This document shows positions 17,098-25,531 of a stretch of 64,000 bases of DNA, one piece after another; position 1 is the stretch's first letter; every line of letters starts with the position of its first letter. The stretch spans positions 1,178,001 to 1,242,000 of the forward strand of contig NZ_CP016286.1 of NCBI RefSeq assembly GCF_001679785.1, written 5' to 3'. This stretch comes from Rhizobium leguminosarum. GTDB taxonomy: Bacteria > Pseudomonadota > Alphaproteobacteria > Rhizobiales > Rhizobiaceae. A program made the translations under genes and the position numbers. The notes below the pieces were generated by a model. It searched no databases. It had not been told where the DNA came from and was given only the letters and a program-made list of their open reading frames with translations.

Positions 17098-18156
17098 TCA
17101 GATCGCTCTTGCCGTCGCTATCGGTGTGCGCTTGCCGCCGCAGCCCCAGTTCCAGTCACGGGTTTTGCCGGTATCGAGGTGAACCGAATCCGTGTGGCAG
17201 TAGGTGCCGACGCCGCCGCGGTCCGGCAAGGAGCGGATATAGGCGGCGATATCCCATTTCGTCACGCCGTCGATCTGGATATCGGCGGCCTCGCAGCTCT
17301 TGTGCATCGATTCGTCAGCGCCGCCGACGAGGCGGTTGTGCTCTTCGTCGCGATAGCCGGAGGTGACGATAACAGGCCGGCCGAAATGACTTTCGACCGT
17401 CTTGATCACTTTCAAGAGGTCGGGCTTGAAGCAGCCAACCTCGACCTTGTCGTTCTGGAGATGCAGCCCGTTCGGCGCGATACGCGTCATGCCGGGCAGG
17501 GCCGCCTTGTGCAGCAGGCCCGAGAGGCTGCCGAGCAGGTTCTGCTTCGGCGCGCTGTAGAGCGCGTTCATCGTCGAGGTCGGAATGCTGCCCGTCGCCA
17601 ACGACGCTGTCTGCACGGGCGCAAGCTGCGTGCTGCTATTCTGCGAGGATTGCTGCGGCAGCACCGGCTCCGCCGGCTGTTGGGACACGGGCGGCTGGCT
17701 GTAGACGCTGCTTCGCGCAGGTGCTGCACCTTCCACCGGCACATAGACCTGCGGCTGAATGACGGTGGACGTGCTGTTGTTCTGCGGCGCCGGCTGGTGA
17801 TCGGAAAAGATGCTCATCGCCTGCGCGTTGATCCGGGTCGACTGCAGGACGAGCCCGCCAATATTGGCAGGCGCCGCCGTTGCCGAGCCAGCGGGCGGGC
17901 CGGCTGCATTCGGATCTTGTGCCACGACCTGGGGCGCGCCCTGGACGCCGGAGACGTTGACGAGCCGGGGATCGGTATAGACCGAACGTGGGGCAGGGCT
18001 TGCAGGCGCTGCCGTGGCCAGCTGCGGTGCTGCGGCCGGCACAGCCGGAACCACCGCCGCCGAATCGAGTGCCTTCTTGTCCGACGCGCATCCGGACAGC
18101 GCCAGCACCGAGGTGGCGATCAGCAAAGCGCCCGTCACGGGCATCCGCATCAGCAT
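17098..18156 (-). CDS. M15-type (YcbK/DUF882) peptidase lipoprotein
   Basis: From ATG 18156 the protein has 352 residues. The lipobox 'LSGC' at about 21-24 implies lipid anchoring. A long Ala/Pro/Gln-rich linker spans about 30-230. The C-terminal domain holds 'VTSGYRDEEHNRLVGG', 'ESMHKSCEAADIQIDG' and 'DSVHLDTGKTRDWNWGCGG', the His/Asp zinc-ligand pattern of peptidase M15 enzymes that trim peptidoglycan cross-links. Start choice among three nearby Met codons is uncertain; the upstream 51 codons of the longer frame have no family support. It is transcribed leftward away from gloA with a 173-bp gap. Confidence 0.85.
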   Translation of the reverse strand: MLMRMPVTGALLIATSVLALSGCASDKKALDSAAVVPAVPAAAPQLATAAPASPAPRSVYTDPRLVNVSGVQGAPQVVAQDPNAAGPPAGSATAAPANIGGLVLQSTRINAQAMSIFSDHQPAPQNNSTSTVIQPQVYVPVEGAAPARSSVYSQPPVSQQPAEPVLPQQSSQNSSTQLAPVQTASLATGSIPTSTMNALYSAPKQNLLGSLSGLLHKAALPGMTRIAPNGLHLQNDKVEVGCFKPDLLKVIKTVESHFGRPVIVTSGYRDEEHNRLVGGADESMHKSCEAADIQIDGVTKWDIAAYIRSLPDRGGVGTYCHTDSVHLDTGKTRDWNWGCGGKRTPIATARAI

Positions 18157-18329
18157 CTTACGCAAGCGACAGTCTCCAGTTGATGCGGAAAATTGGCGAA
18201 AACGCTTCTCGTCCGCTTCGAGTCGTCGGAGATTGCCTGCGGCGTGGGATCGCGGCAAGCGCCGAGGCGCCGGCCGGACCCGAAATCGAAAAAGCCGCAA
18301 GCCTCGCAAAAGCCTTGCGGCGAAAACCC

Positions 18330-18770
18330 TTACCAGGCGCCGGTATTGCCCATCGAAGACCAGGGTTCGGCGGCCGGAAGTGGGTTGCCCTTCTGCAGGA
18401 TTTCGATCGAGATGCCGTCGGGCGAGCGCACGAAGGCCATGTTGCCGTCGCGCGGCGGCCGGTTGATGGTGATGCCGTTGTCCATCAGATTCTGGCAGGT
18501 GGCGTAAATGTCGTCGACCTCATAAGCGAGGTGGCCGAAATTGCGTCCTCCGCTATAATCTTCCGTGTCCCAATTGTAGGTAAGCTCGAGGCAGGGGGCT
18601 TTTTCGCTGCGCGCACGGTCGAGATCGTCGCGAGCAGCCAGGAAAACCAGGGTAAAGCGGCCCTTCTCGTTTTCGTGGCGGCGAATCTCCTCCAGGCCGA
18701 AAAGCGTGGTGTAAAAGGTGAGTGAGGCGTCGAGGTCTTTGACGCGCACCATTGTATGAAGATAACGCAT
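18330..18770 (-). CDS. gloA: Lactoylglutathione lyase (glyoxalase I)
   Basis: GloA isomerises the methylglyoxal-glutathione hemithioacetal to S-lactoylglutathione. The 146-residue protein starts 'MRYLHTMVRVKDLDASLTFY'. The four metal ligands are recognisable: His5, Glu in 'CLELTYNW', His in 'NFGHLAYEV' and Glu in 'GISIEILQ'. A frame extending to 18830 is not supported. It shares a 195-bp divergent promoter region with the cold-shock gene. Confidence 0.94.
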   Translation of the reverse strand: MRYLHTMVRVKDLDASLTFYTTLFGLEEIRRHENEKGRFTLVFLAARDDLDRARSEKAPCLELTYNWDTEDYSGGRNFGHLAYEVDDIYATCQNLMDNGITINRPPRDGNMAFVRSPDGISIEILQKGNPLPAAEPWSSMGNTGAW

Positions 18771-18965
18771 TCTATTTACTCCTTTATTGGGGCTAGCTTT
18801 TTTCGGCGAGCCGAGGTCAGCTTCGGGCAAGTCATCTTTATAAAATGTGCACCTGGGAATAACCGAAAACTAGGACTTGCGCTTATCCGTTACCAAGATG
18901 TTAATCTTGATTACAAGAATCAGTTAACCGTAACAGTGTGACGCGTATTCGAGGGGCTGGCGACA

Positions 18966-19544
18966 ATGGCTGACAGGATTTCATCGAACGAATACTCCGA
19001 TCTCGACGAGCTATCAGGAGAGGCGGTCGATCTTGTTGAAATCACCGGCGTCGTCAAGTGGTTCGACGTTGCCAAGGGTTTCGGCTTCATCGTGCCCGAC
19101 AATGGCATGCAGGATGTTCTCCTGCACGTAACCTGCCTGCGCCGCGACGGTTACCAGACGATCCTCGAGGGAACGCGCATCGTCGCCCTCATCCAGCGCC
19201 GCGAGCGCGGCTACCAGGCTTTCAAGATCCTCTCAATGGACCAGTCGACCGCGGTTCATCCCTCGCAGCTGCCGCCGGTGCGCACCCATGTGCAGGTCAC
19301 CGCGACGAGCGGCCTCGAGCGTGCGCTGGTCAAGTGGTTCAACCGCACCAAGGGCTTCGGCTTCCTGACGCGCGGCGAGGGCACCGAAGATATCTTCGTG
19401 CACATGGAGACGCTGCGCCGCTTCGGCCTGACGGAGCTCCGCCCCGGCCAGGTGGTTCTCGTCCGCTTCGGCGACGGCGAAAAGGGCCTGATGGCCGCAG
19501 AGATCCATCCCGACGTTCCGAGCCCGGCAAGCCGGTCGCACTGA
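18966..19544 (+). CDS. Double cold-shock-domain protein
   Basis: The 192-residue protein carries two cold-shock domains. The first starts at about residue 27 with '[17 protein letters not shown]'; the second starts at about 119 with '[18 protein letters not shown]'. Both keep the aromatic RNP1-type nucleic-acid-binding residues. Such tandem CSD proteins are typical of alphaproteobacteria and act as RNA chaperones or regulators. The start has a GAGGGG site 9 bp upstream. The DUF192 gene begins 2 bp after its stop, so the two are probably co-transcribed. Confidence 0.93.
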   Translation: MADRISSNEYSDLDELSGEAVDLVEITGVVKWFDVAKGFGFIVPDNGMQDVLLHVTCLRRDGYQTILEGTRIVALIQRRERGYQAFKILSMDQSTAVHPSQLPPVRTHVQVTATSGLERALVKWFNRTKGFGFLTRGEGTEDIFVHMETLRRFGLTELRPGQVVLVRFGDGEKGLMAAEIHPDVPSPASRSH

Positions 19545-19546
19545 AC

Positions 19547-20035
19547 ATGCGCGGCCTAATCATATTTGATGCTTTCAGAAGCGCCATCCTGGCGCTTTTT
19601 TTCATGGTCGCGCTGCCGGCCTTGGCTGACGAGGGGATGCGGTTCGACAAGGAGCCGCTGCTGATCCAGACCGCTGCGGGCAAGGTGCTGCATTTCACCG
19701 TCGAAATCGCCTCGACCCCGGATCAGCGCGCCCACGGCCTGATGTTTCGCAAGGTGATGGCCGATGATGCCGGCATGATCTTCGATTTCGACCAGCCGCG
19801 GCGCGTCACCATGTGGATGGAAAACACCATCCTGCCGCTCGACATGCTTTTTGCCGACGACACCGGCACGATCCGCCACATCAAGGAAAAGGCAGTGCCC
19901 TATTCGCGCGACATCATCGATTCGATGGTTGCGGTGAAATACGTCGTCGAACTCAACGCCGGCATCGTTGCCAAACTCGGAATCAAGCCCGGCGACAGGA
20001 TCGTCAGCGCCACGACAACGAAGAAGGCGAAGTGA
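19547..20035 (+). CDS. DUF192 family secreted protein
   Basis: The ATG at 19547 gives 162 residues with a signal peptide (hydrophobic 'ALFFMVALPALA' ending near residue 27). The DUF192 core follows: 'TPDQRAHGLMFRKVMADDAGMIFDF', 'MWMENTILPLDMLF' and 'VVELNAGIVAKLGIKPGDRI'. The family is a small periplasmic beta-barrel of unknown function, often linked to cold-shock genes in alphaproteobacteria, as here. A much longer frame from 19058 overlaps the cold-shock gene and is a shadow upstream of this ATG. Confidence 0.9.
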   Translation: MRGLIIFDAFRSAILALFFMVALPALADEGMRFDKEPLLIQTAAGKVLHFTVEIASTPDQRAHGLMFRKVMADDAGMIFDFDQPRRVTMWMENTILPLDMLFADDTGTIRHIKEKAVPYSRDIIDSMVAVKYVVELNAGIVAKLGIKPGDRIVSATTTKKAK

Positions 20036-20097
20036 GGGTGCGCGACCACGAGCAGGGTGCGCCTGTCAAGGAATTGAACAATATCGGGATATTTGAA

Positions 20098-20174
<77 letters not shown>

Positions 20175-20191
20175 TGCCGTGAATGGCAGGG

Positions 20192-20220
20192 GAGATACAC
20201 GGTTCACTTCGCCGTCGCAA
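20192..20220 (-). promoter_or_regulatory. Promoter of tRNA-Pro
   Basis: On the minus strand TTGCGA (20215-20220) and TATCTC (20192-20197) are 17 bp apart, 17 bp upstream of the tRNA gene. Confidence 0.5.
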
Positions 20221-20360
20221 CCCATAAATCCAGCTCTGGCCGAAGATTCCTCGCCGGACCTGTGGATGCAGACAGAAAAATCTTGATAGGCCGCCAGCCT
20301 GCTTGCCAGGCGCACCAGTTCGGTCTGCCTGGCGCAATTGTACGTCAGCACAAGGCTACC

Positions 20361-20815
<455 letters not shown>

Positions 20816-21121
20816 ATGTCTGCCAAGATCTATCGTCCAGCCAAGACCGCCATGCAGTCCGGCAAGGCCAAGACCCATCTCTGGGTGCTTGAATACGATC
20901 AGGAGTCGGCGCGCAAGATCGATCCGATCATGGGCTACACTTCCTCGGGCGATATGCGCCAGCAGGTGAAGCTCACCTTCGAAACGCAGGAACTCGCCGA
21001 AGCCTACGCCCAGCGCAGCGGCATCGAATACCGCGTCATCGCACCGAAGGATCCGGTTCGCCAGGTCGTCGCCTATCCGGACAATTTCCGCTATACGCGC
21101 ACGCAGCCCTGGACGCATTGA
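20816..21121 (+). CDS. Complex I accessory subunit NDUFS4-like
   Basis: The 101-residue protein matches the ETC complex I subunit family (NDUFS4, 18 kDa). Hallmarks are 'AKIYRPAKTAMQSGKAKTH' at the N-terminus, 'WVLEYDQESARKIDPIMGYTSSGDM', and the C-terminal 'DNFRYTRTQPWTH'. In mitochondria this subunit stabilises the NADH-binding arm; the bacterial protein is expected to do the same on the cytoplasmic side. It stands alone, 57 bp before tRNA-Arg. Confidence 0.94.
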   Translation: MSAKIYRPAKTAMQSGKAKTHLWVLEYDQESARKIDPIMGYTSSGDMRQQVKLTFETQELAEAYAQRSGIEYRVIAPKDPVRQVVAYPDNFRYTRTQPWTH

Positions 21122-21178
21122 GATTTCTGGTCCAGATATGCCGCTTCCGGTCGCGCTCGTGAGACGCGGCCGCCGGAC

Positions 21179-21255
<77 letters not shown>

Positions 21256-21333
21256 TCATTTCAAGTGTCCATACACATGGTAATAGCTGGTTTCGTGATT
21301 TTGCCGAAAAGGTTTGTCCCTGCGCGGTCTGAT

Positions 21334-21364
21334 CTGGACACTTCGCGGCATTTGATTTGGGCAT
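21334..21364. repeat. 31-bp imperfect inverted repeat, left copy
   Basis: Read on the minus strand it matches 22649-22679 at about 27 of 31 positions. The pair brackets the orphan secreted gene at 22031. Confidence 0.5.
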
Positions 21365-21499
21365 TTCCGATTTTTGAGCTCGCTCAGCGTGAAGCGATCG
21401 TGCACGGACTTCGCACCCTGCTGTCTCGTTGGCGAACGTCAAGCTGATCAGGGAAGACCTCGTCGCCGGTGAGTTGGCCCTTCGTCAGAGGCCTTTTCG

Positions 21500-21598
21500 C
21501 AATTTCCTCAACCGCCTCCGTGGATCGCTGGCCTTGCCTGGCAACAAAGGCGTAATTCTCGACCATTGCGCCTCGTTCAACTGGCCTTCACTCCCATC
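21500..21598 (-). pseudogene. IS5-family transposase N-terminal fragment
   Basis: A broken minus-strand frame reads 'GSEGQLNEAQWSRITPLLPGK' followed by 'ASDPRRRLRK'. The L-x-x-x-Q-W-x-x-I-x-P-L-L-P-G-K pattern is the conserved start of many IS5-type transposases. The homology ends after about 30 residues and a stop lies just upstream, so this is a remnant without catalytic residues. Confidence 0.6.
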
Positions 21599-21689
21599 AA
21601 AGGCCTCCGCGCTTCACACGGTACCCTATGAACCAGTGATCAACGGATTTGGGAATCCTGAATGTCGATCGGTCCAAAGGCTCTCCGAC

Positions 21690-21817
21690 ACGATCTGCGC
21701 CTTGACCTCATCGGGCCAATGCCGGTGAAATTCACGTACAGACTTCCTGGTCGTGGGAACCTCCAATGTACTCTCCATAGAGAAACTTTCGTTGCTTGCC
21801 CATGGTATGGCGATCAC
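21690..21817 (-). pseudogene. IS66-type OrfA (TnpA) fragment
   Basis: A 63-codon minus-strand frame contains 'LEVPTTRK' and then 'FHRHWPDEVKAQIVSESL', the signature of the small IS66 helix-turn-helix OrfA. After 'SESL' the sequence changes to unrelated residues, so only the first part survives. It is probably inactive. Confidence 0.55.
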
Positions 21818-22030
21818 TGATTAGGGAGAGAGGACAATGTGGGAGTGGGACGCCGGTTTCTTTCCACATAGTGATCGAACTGGATGGTGTGCTTCGCGTA
21901 GCCAAACGCGATCACGTCGAGCGCATTTGCGTAACTGTACTTCCATGGCCTGCTCCTACAGCAGAATGGATAGCAGCCCGGCCGTCGAAGTGGTATAATC
22001 TATCGTCCGCATGCACCACGGGAGGGGTGA

Positions 22031-22399
22031 ATGCGTTGGTTTCTGACCATGTTTTTTGTCGTCGGGCTGTCATTGGTTTCCAATGCGAAGGCAGCGGAAC
22101 CATTGATTTTTCACACGGCTCATTTCGACGATGACACCGTTGTTAGCCTTGGCCTTTTAAGCAACCACACCGCAGAGCAAGCTGGATACGATTTCGATGT
22201 CCTGATCTCACTCTCGCAAGACAATGCTGCGGGTGCTGGTTACAGCGATCCGGGAAAGCACCGAGCATTCGTTAAATGTGGCGATCCAGCCAAGGTGTCC
22301 GTCCGAGGTATTGACTATCTCGTGCAAACATCGGGCGCGGGAGGCGATGACTGGAAGGACGATCTGTGGAGGGCGGTCTGCACGCCGCCCGTCTCGTAA
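22031..22399 (+). CDS. Orphan secreted protein, unknown
   Basis: The frame has a strong GGGAGGGG ribosome-binding site and encodes 122 residues. A signal peptide spans about 1-21 ('MRWFLTMFFVVGLSLVSNAKA'). The mature part of about 100 residues is acidic and contains two Cys ('KCGDPAK' and 'AVCTPPVS'), which could pair in the periplasm. No family is recognised. It lies between IS debris and a bidirectional terminator, inside a pair of 31-bp inverted repeats, so it may have been acquired with a mobile element. Confidence 0.6.
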   Translation: MRWFLTMFFVVGLSLVSNAKAAEPLIFHTAHFDDDTVVSLGLLSNHTAEQAGYDFDVLISLSQDNAAGAGYSDPGKHRAFVKCGDPAKVSVRGIDYLVQTSGAGGDDWKDDLWRAVCTPPVS

Positions 22400-22603
22400 C
22401 CGGTGTTTTCCTCGGCGGGAGTAAACCCCGCTTCGCGGCGCAAATACCACACATCTATTGGAAGCCGACGTCCCGGCAGAACCACGGAACTCTCAGGTAT
22501 CCAAAGGGCGGTCGGAACTGGCGCCGGAAGGGTTCATCGCCCGTTTCTACAGACGGTCAGAACTGGCGCAAGCCGGCTTGTCGGTCTGACGTCAACCTGT
22601 TCG

Positions 22604-22631
22604 AAAAAAGCCCGCTTCGGCGGGTTTTTTT
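22604..22631. terminator. Bidirectional terminator
   Basis: Six A residues, a CCCGC/GCGGG stem with a TTCG-containing loop, and seven T residues form a compact intrinsic terminator usable in both directions. Confidence 0.8.
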
Positions 22632-22648
22632 GTGCGTTCTCAGTGAAT

Positions 22649-22679
22649 ATGCCCAATTCAAATGCCGCGAGATGCCCAG
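22649..22679. repeat. 31-bp imperfect inverted repeat, right copy
   Basis: It matches the minus strand of 21334-21364 at about 27 of 31 bases. The sequence just outside differs between the copies. Confidence 0.5.
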
Positions 22680-22930
22680 GCGTGTTGGAAGGGCTGGCAA
22701 ATTACGCAATGATTTCAATGGCTGTATTTCCAAAAAGGACAAACCAAGACCGCGTAATCAGTTTCGGCCTCTGCTGCGGACTCATGTCTAGTCCAGCGCG
22801 TGAGAGTGACGGAAATGCGCACCAATAACGCATCGTCGCTATTCTCTCTGAAGCAAGTTCGCGCAATGCGTTCACATTTCGTTCTCGTGGTGTTAATCTC
22901 AGCCTCAGTGACGGGCAAGGGGAGGCCTTT

Positions 22931-23770
22931 ATGGATCAAAGGGGCAAGTTTGAGCGACTGAAGGCGCTTCACCAAGGGGACAGTGCCTTTGTCATCCCGA
23001 ACCCGTGGGACGCCGGTTCGGCTCGCCTTCTCGCGAGCCTTGGCTTCGAGGCACTCGCGACCACCAGCGCGGGTTACGCCTTTTCCAAAGGCAAGTTGGA
23101 TTCATTCGCGAGCCTTGGACGGGATGAGGTTCTTGAGAACGCTGCCGAGATCGTTGGCGCTGCTGATCTTCCTGTCTCTGCTGATCTTGAAGATGGCTTC
23201 GGTGCGTCGCCAGAAACCTGTGGGGAAACCATCCGCTTGGCCTGCGAAATTGGACTTGTCGGCGGGTCGATCGAAGACGCAACAGGCAATTCTGCTGCCC
23301 CGATCTATGATCTGTCGCAAGCCGTCGAGCGCATCCATGCTGCAGCAGAGGCTGCACGCGGTCTGCCTTTCCTTCTCACGGCGCGGGCGGAGAACTATCT
23401 TTGGGAGAGACCAGATCTAGACGACACCATAGAACGGCTGCAAGCGTTTTCGGCCGCTGGGGCAGACGTGCTTTACGCACCCGGCTTGCCTGACATCGAG
23501 GCAATCAGAACCGTTTGTGCAGCCGTGGACAAGCCAGTCAACGTGGTCATGGGTTTGAAAGGGCGAAAATACTCTGTTGCCGAACTGTCGAGCGTCGGCG
23601 TGCGCCGCGTGAGTGTCGGCGGCTCTTTCGCGCGGGCCGCGCTGGGTGCGTTGATGCGCGCCGCTATGGAGGTGAAAACAGCCGGTACGTTTGGATATGC
23701 CGACGACGCGCTCTCCTCTGCATTCGCCAGCCAACTGATGTCACAGGAGAAGCGCAAGGACAGGCTATGA
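22931..23770 (+). CDS. Isocitrate lyase/PEP mutase superfamily enzyme
   Basis: The 279-residue protein is a single (beta/alpha)8 domain of the PEP mutase/isocitrate lyase superfamily. Seen are 'IPNPWDAGSARLLASLGF', 'TTSAGYAFS', the Mg-binding 'VSADLEDGFG', 'GGSIEDATG' and 'TARAENYLW'. The isocitrate lyase KKCGH loop is absent, so the substrate is more likely a 2,3-disubstituted malate or a phosphonate-type ester. Exact chemistry is unknown. It has no operon partner; it follows the accessory patch and may be part of it. Confidence 0.88.
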   Translation: MDQRGKFERLKALHQGDSAFVIPNPWDAGSARLLASLGFEALATTSAGYAFSKGKLDSFASLGRDEVLENAAEIVGAADLPVSADLEDGFGASPETCGETIRLACEIGLVGGSIEDATGNSAAPIYDLSQAVERIHAAAEAARGLPFLLTARAENYLWERPDLDDTIERLQAFSAAGADVLYAPGLPDIEAIRTVCAAVDKPVNVVMGLKGRKYSVAELSSVGVRRVSVGGSFARAALGALMRAAMEVKTAGTFGYADDALSSAFASQLMSQEKRKDRL

Positions 23771-23807
23771 GTTGGGCAGAAAACAAAGTCGAGAAGCAAA
23801 GATTGCC

Positions 23808-24026
23808 TCAAGGGATCGCTGCGGCAGTTAGTTTGTCGTCAGCACGACGACCTGGATGGAACGTCACGGTGACTTTCTTCGCGCGGATGAAACCATCCAG
23901 CCCGTAACAGGGTCGGAGCTCGATTTCGATGTCTTCCGGTCCTTTTGGCAGGGCATAGTAAGCGGCTCGACCGCGATCAGTTGCGTAGCGGAGGACGAGA
24001 CCATTACTGCTCGAGCGTTTCCGCAA
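23808..24026 (-). CDS. Doubtful hypothetical protein
   Basis: A 72-codon frame opens with TTG after an AGGGAAGAA-like site, 29 bp downstream of the DUF982 gene on the same strand. Its translation ('YALPKGPEDIEIELRPCYGLDGF') is well mixed and not obviously a shadow, but no family is recognised. A short opposing frame also exists. It may be a real second gene of the DUF982 unit or a remnant. Confidence 0.3.
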   Translation of the reverse strand: MRKRSSSNGLVLRYATDRGRAAYYALPKGPEDIEIELRPCYGLDGFIRAKKVTVTFHPGRRADDKLTAAAIP

Positions 24027-24055
24027 ATTCTTCCCTGGAATCTGCTCGAGCGATC

Positions 24056-24319
24056 TCAGTGAACGACCGAGAGGTAGCGGATGCCGGCTTCATCAGCCGC
24101 TCTCATCAGTGCTTCCCGCGCGGCGCCCGGGGGCGTGGTTCCGCGGATGGCGTCGAGGCATGTCCTCACCGCCACGACATATTCCTCGCCGTCATCGCCG
24201 GGCCATTCGGAAATGAGCATGGTGGCTGCGTCGCCGAGGGTCCTGACGACGCTGTATTTTTCCTGGCCGCTCATGAGGATCCTCAGTGCGGGAAACTGAT
24301 GCGATGTGTACCGATTCAT
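24056..24319 (-). CDS. DUF982 domain protein
   Basis: From ATG 24319 (AAGGA 9 bp upstream) the protein has 87 residues. The pattern 'VVRTLGDAATMLISEWPG' followed by 'EYVVAVRTCLDAIRG' and 'AREALMRAADEAGI' is DUF982, a small family expanded in Rhizobium and its relatives. Function is unknown. The clade-restricted distribution helps identify the organism. Confidence 0.85.
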   Translation of the reverse strand: MNRYTSHQFPALRILMSGQEKYSVVRTLGDAATMLISEWPGDDGEEYVVAVRTCLDAIRGTTPPGAAREALMRAADEAGIRYLSVVH

Positions 24320-24755
24320 GACATTTGGTCCTTGCATCATAAACATATTAGTAACTCTGCAAGAAGTGTTCCAACCGGCGCTGCAGGATGACTATCCCCT
24401 ATGAATCGGCAAAAGCAGTCGGCAACAACGCCTCTCCAGTCAGGAAGCCGGGAACTTGTTTTAAACACATTGCCGTCATATTGATTCATCTATCGAAATT
24501 GCTTGTCGAGCTTGGTTTGCGCCCTGGCGTCCCAGCTGATCTTTCCTTTCAAAATCGATTTCTGCGCCGTCCGGCAGCCGCCGGAAGGTGATCGTCATGC
24601 CGGTTGAGGGGGGATCGTCATGAACGCAGGCAATTCTTTGATCGACACAAGCCTCCGCCCACACCCATCGTCGCTGCCTGATATGCCTTCGGTCTTTGAC
24701 CGCGGATGTCAGTGGCGGCATTCCGGCTGGGTTTTCCAGCCATTGAGGAGATTTC
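24320..24755. other. Intergenic region, possible 40-codon frame
   Basis: No convincing gene is seen. The minus-strand frame 24476-24598 encodes 40 residues ('MTITFRRLPDGAEIDFERKD'...) but lacks a ribosome-binding site. Nothing else of note was found. Confidence 0.3.
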
Positions 24756-24935
24756 ATGAGCAAGACCAATGCAGAGGCACTGTTGCGCAAAGCGCAGCGC
24801 CAGGTTGCCAATACCAGCGGCGGTGGCCATCTCGGCGGCACCAACTTCGGTCAGGGCAATGATGCCAAGACCTCGTCCGGAAGCGGCAATCGCCCGGCGG
24901 GCAAGGGTCGGCCGCCAGCTGGCAGCAAACGCTGA
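24756..24935 (+). CDS. 59-residue Gly/Lys-rich small protein
   Basis: The ATG at 24756 follows a GAGGAG ribosome-binding site at the ideal distance. The product begins 'MSKTNAEALLRKAQRQVANT', which can form an amphipathic helix. It continues in a flexible Gly/Ser/Asn-rich region and ends in a basic 'RPAGKGRPPAGSKR' tail. It is very basic and could bind nucleic acid or simply be disordered. No family is recognised. An intrinsic terminator follows at 25004, giving a complete one-gene unit. Confidence 0.65.
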   Translation: MSKTNAEALLRKAQRQVANTSGGGHLGGTNFGQGNDAKTSSGSGNRPAGKGRPPAGSKR

Positions 24936-24941
24936 CTATAA

Positions 24942-24980
24942 AGCCGCGCGTCTTTCCGATTTAAGGAACTATGCAGAGGT
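24942..24980. repeat. Truncated rhizobial intergenic repeat
   Basis: 'GCCGCGCGTCTTT' followed by 'CCGATTTAAGGAACTATGCAG' matches the two ends of the longer repeat at 43586-43692 with its middle missing. Confidence 0.55.
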
Positions 24981-25003
24981 TGCAGCATCGCGATTGAAGA
25001 CAG

Positions 25004-25027
25004 CCCCGCCAAAATGGCGGGGTTTCT
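25004..25027 (+). terminator. Rho-independent terminator
   Basis: A 7-bp perfect stem CCCCGCC/GGCGGGG with an AAAAT loop is followed by TTTCTG. It ends the transcript of the 59-residue protein. Confidence 0.75.
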
Positions 25028-25059
25028 GTTTGACAGGCCTCAGAAGGGCGCGGCTCTTC

Positions 25060-25371
25060 TCAGCGATCCAGGAAATGATCGAAGTAGACCTGGGGGATGG
25101 GGTAGGCGTGGACGCCTCTGTCGACGAAGCTGCGCCTATAGAGGCAATTTCTGAGAGCCGCGTTGTAATGCAGGCTTCGCGGGTCCGGCGAGCCTCGTCG
25201 CCATGAGCTTGCCTCCGGCACGCAGCGTTGGAGTGCCTTGTCGTATCGAGCCAGGAGGACCGGGTCCGTATCGACCCGAATGCCGCTATAGGATTGATAG
25301 TTTGACGGAGATTCTGCGGCCGATATACAGCCCAGGCTCAGTGCAACACCAACGACTGCCATCAATCTCAT
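25060..25371 (-). CDS. Secreted hypothetical protein
   Basis: The 103-residue product has a signal peptide ('MRLMAVVGVALSLGCISAAES'); the Cys at 15 could instead be a lipobox Cys but fits poorly. The mature part has two Cys ('RCVPEA' and 'NCLYRR') spaced about 27 residues apart and many Tyr and Arg. A GGGGAGA ribosome-binding site precedes the ATG. No family is recognised. It is a single gene in the accessory patch. Confidence 0.6.
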   Translation of the reverse strand: MRLMAVVGVALSLGCISAAESPSNYQSYSGIRVDTDPVLLARYDKALQRCVPEASSWRRGSPDPRSLHYNAALRNCLYRRSFVDRGVHAYPIPQVYFDHFLDR

Positions 25372-25531
25372 CGGATTTAATTCTCCCCTGATCGATTATC
25401 GAAGTATCGAGCCAAACATTATTGGTTCCAGCGCCTACGGGCAAGGGACGCCTTGTTCCGGCGTCCGCATCTGCCCGAGACGTTGCTCGCATCGCTGCCG
25501 CCACAGAATAGCGGCAGCGATGCGTCATCGA

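Larger units (their letters stand above)
21256..22030. mobile_element. Insertion-sequence debris downstream of tRNA-Arg
   Basis: No intact gene is present in these 775 bp. On the minus strand at least two unrelated transposase scraps lie next to each other (described separately). The remaining frames are broken. No complete terminal inverted repeats or target duplications are seen. The composition is lower in GC and less codon-biased than the flanking core genes. Confidence 0.6.
22400..22930. other. Intergenic region without convincing gene
   Basis: These 531 bp hold a bidirectional terminator (22604-22631), the right copy of a 31-bp inverted repeat (22649-22679), and a 16-bp near-identical direct repeat at 22509-22524 and 22554-22569. 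Long frames crossing it have no recognisable content. Confidence 0.5.

Noticed and set aside
19058..19546. Long N-terminal extension of the DUF192 frame through the cold-shock gene
   Set aside because: It overlaps the cold-shock gene in another frame; the signal peptide and family N-terminus begin at 19547.
22366..22828. Two overlapping 141-codon frames
   Set aside because: They cross a terminator and repeats, have no ribosome-binding site, and no coherent composition.
23767..23907. 46-codon plus-strand frame overlapping the PEP-mutase stop
   Set aside because: It overlaps by only the stop-start bases, has no clear ribosome-binding site, and its translation has no recognisable pattern; an opposing frame exists.
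24476..24844. 122-codon minus-strand frame
   Set aside because: It covers the small Gly-rich gene in antisense; only its last 40 codons look protein-like and they lack a ribosome-binding site.
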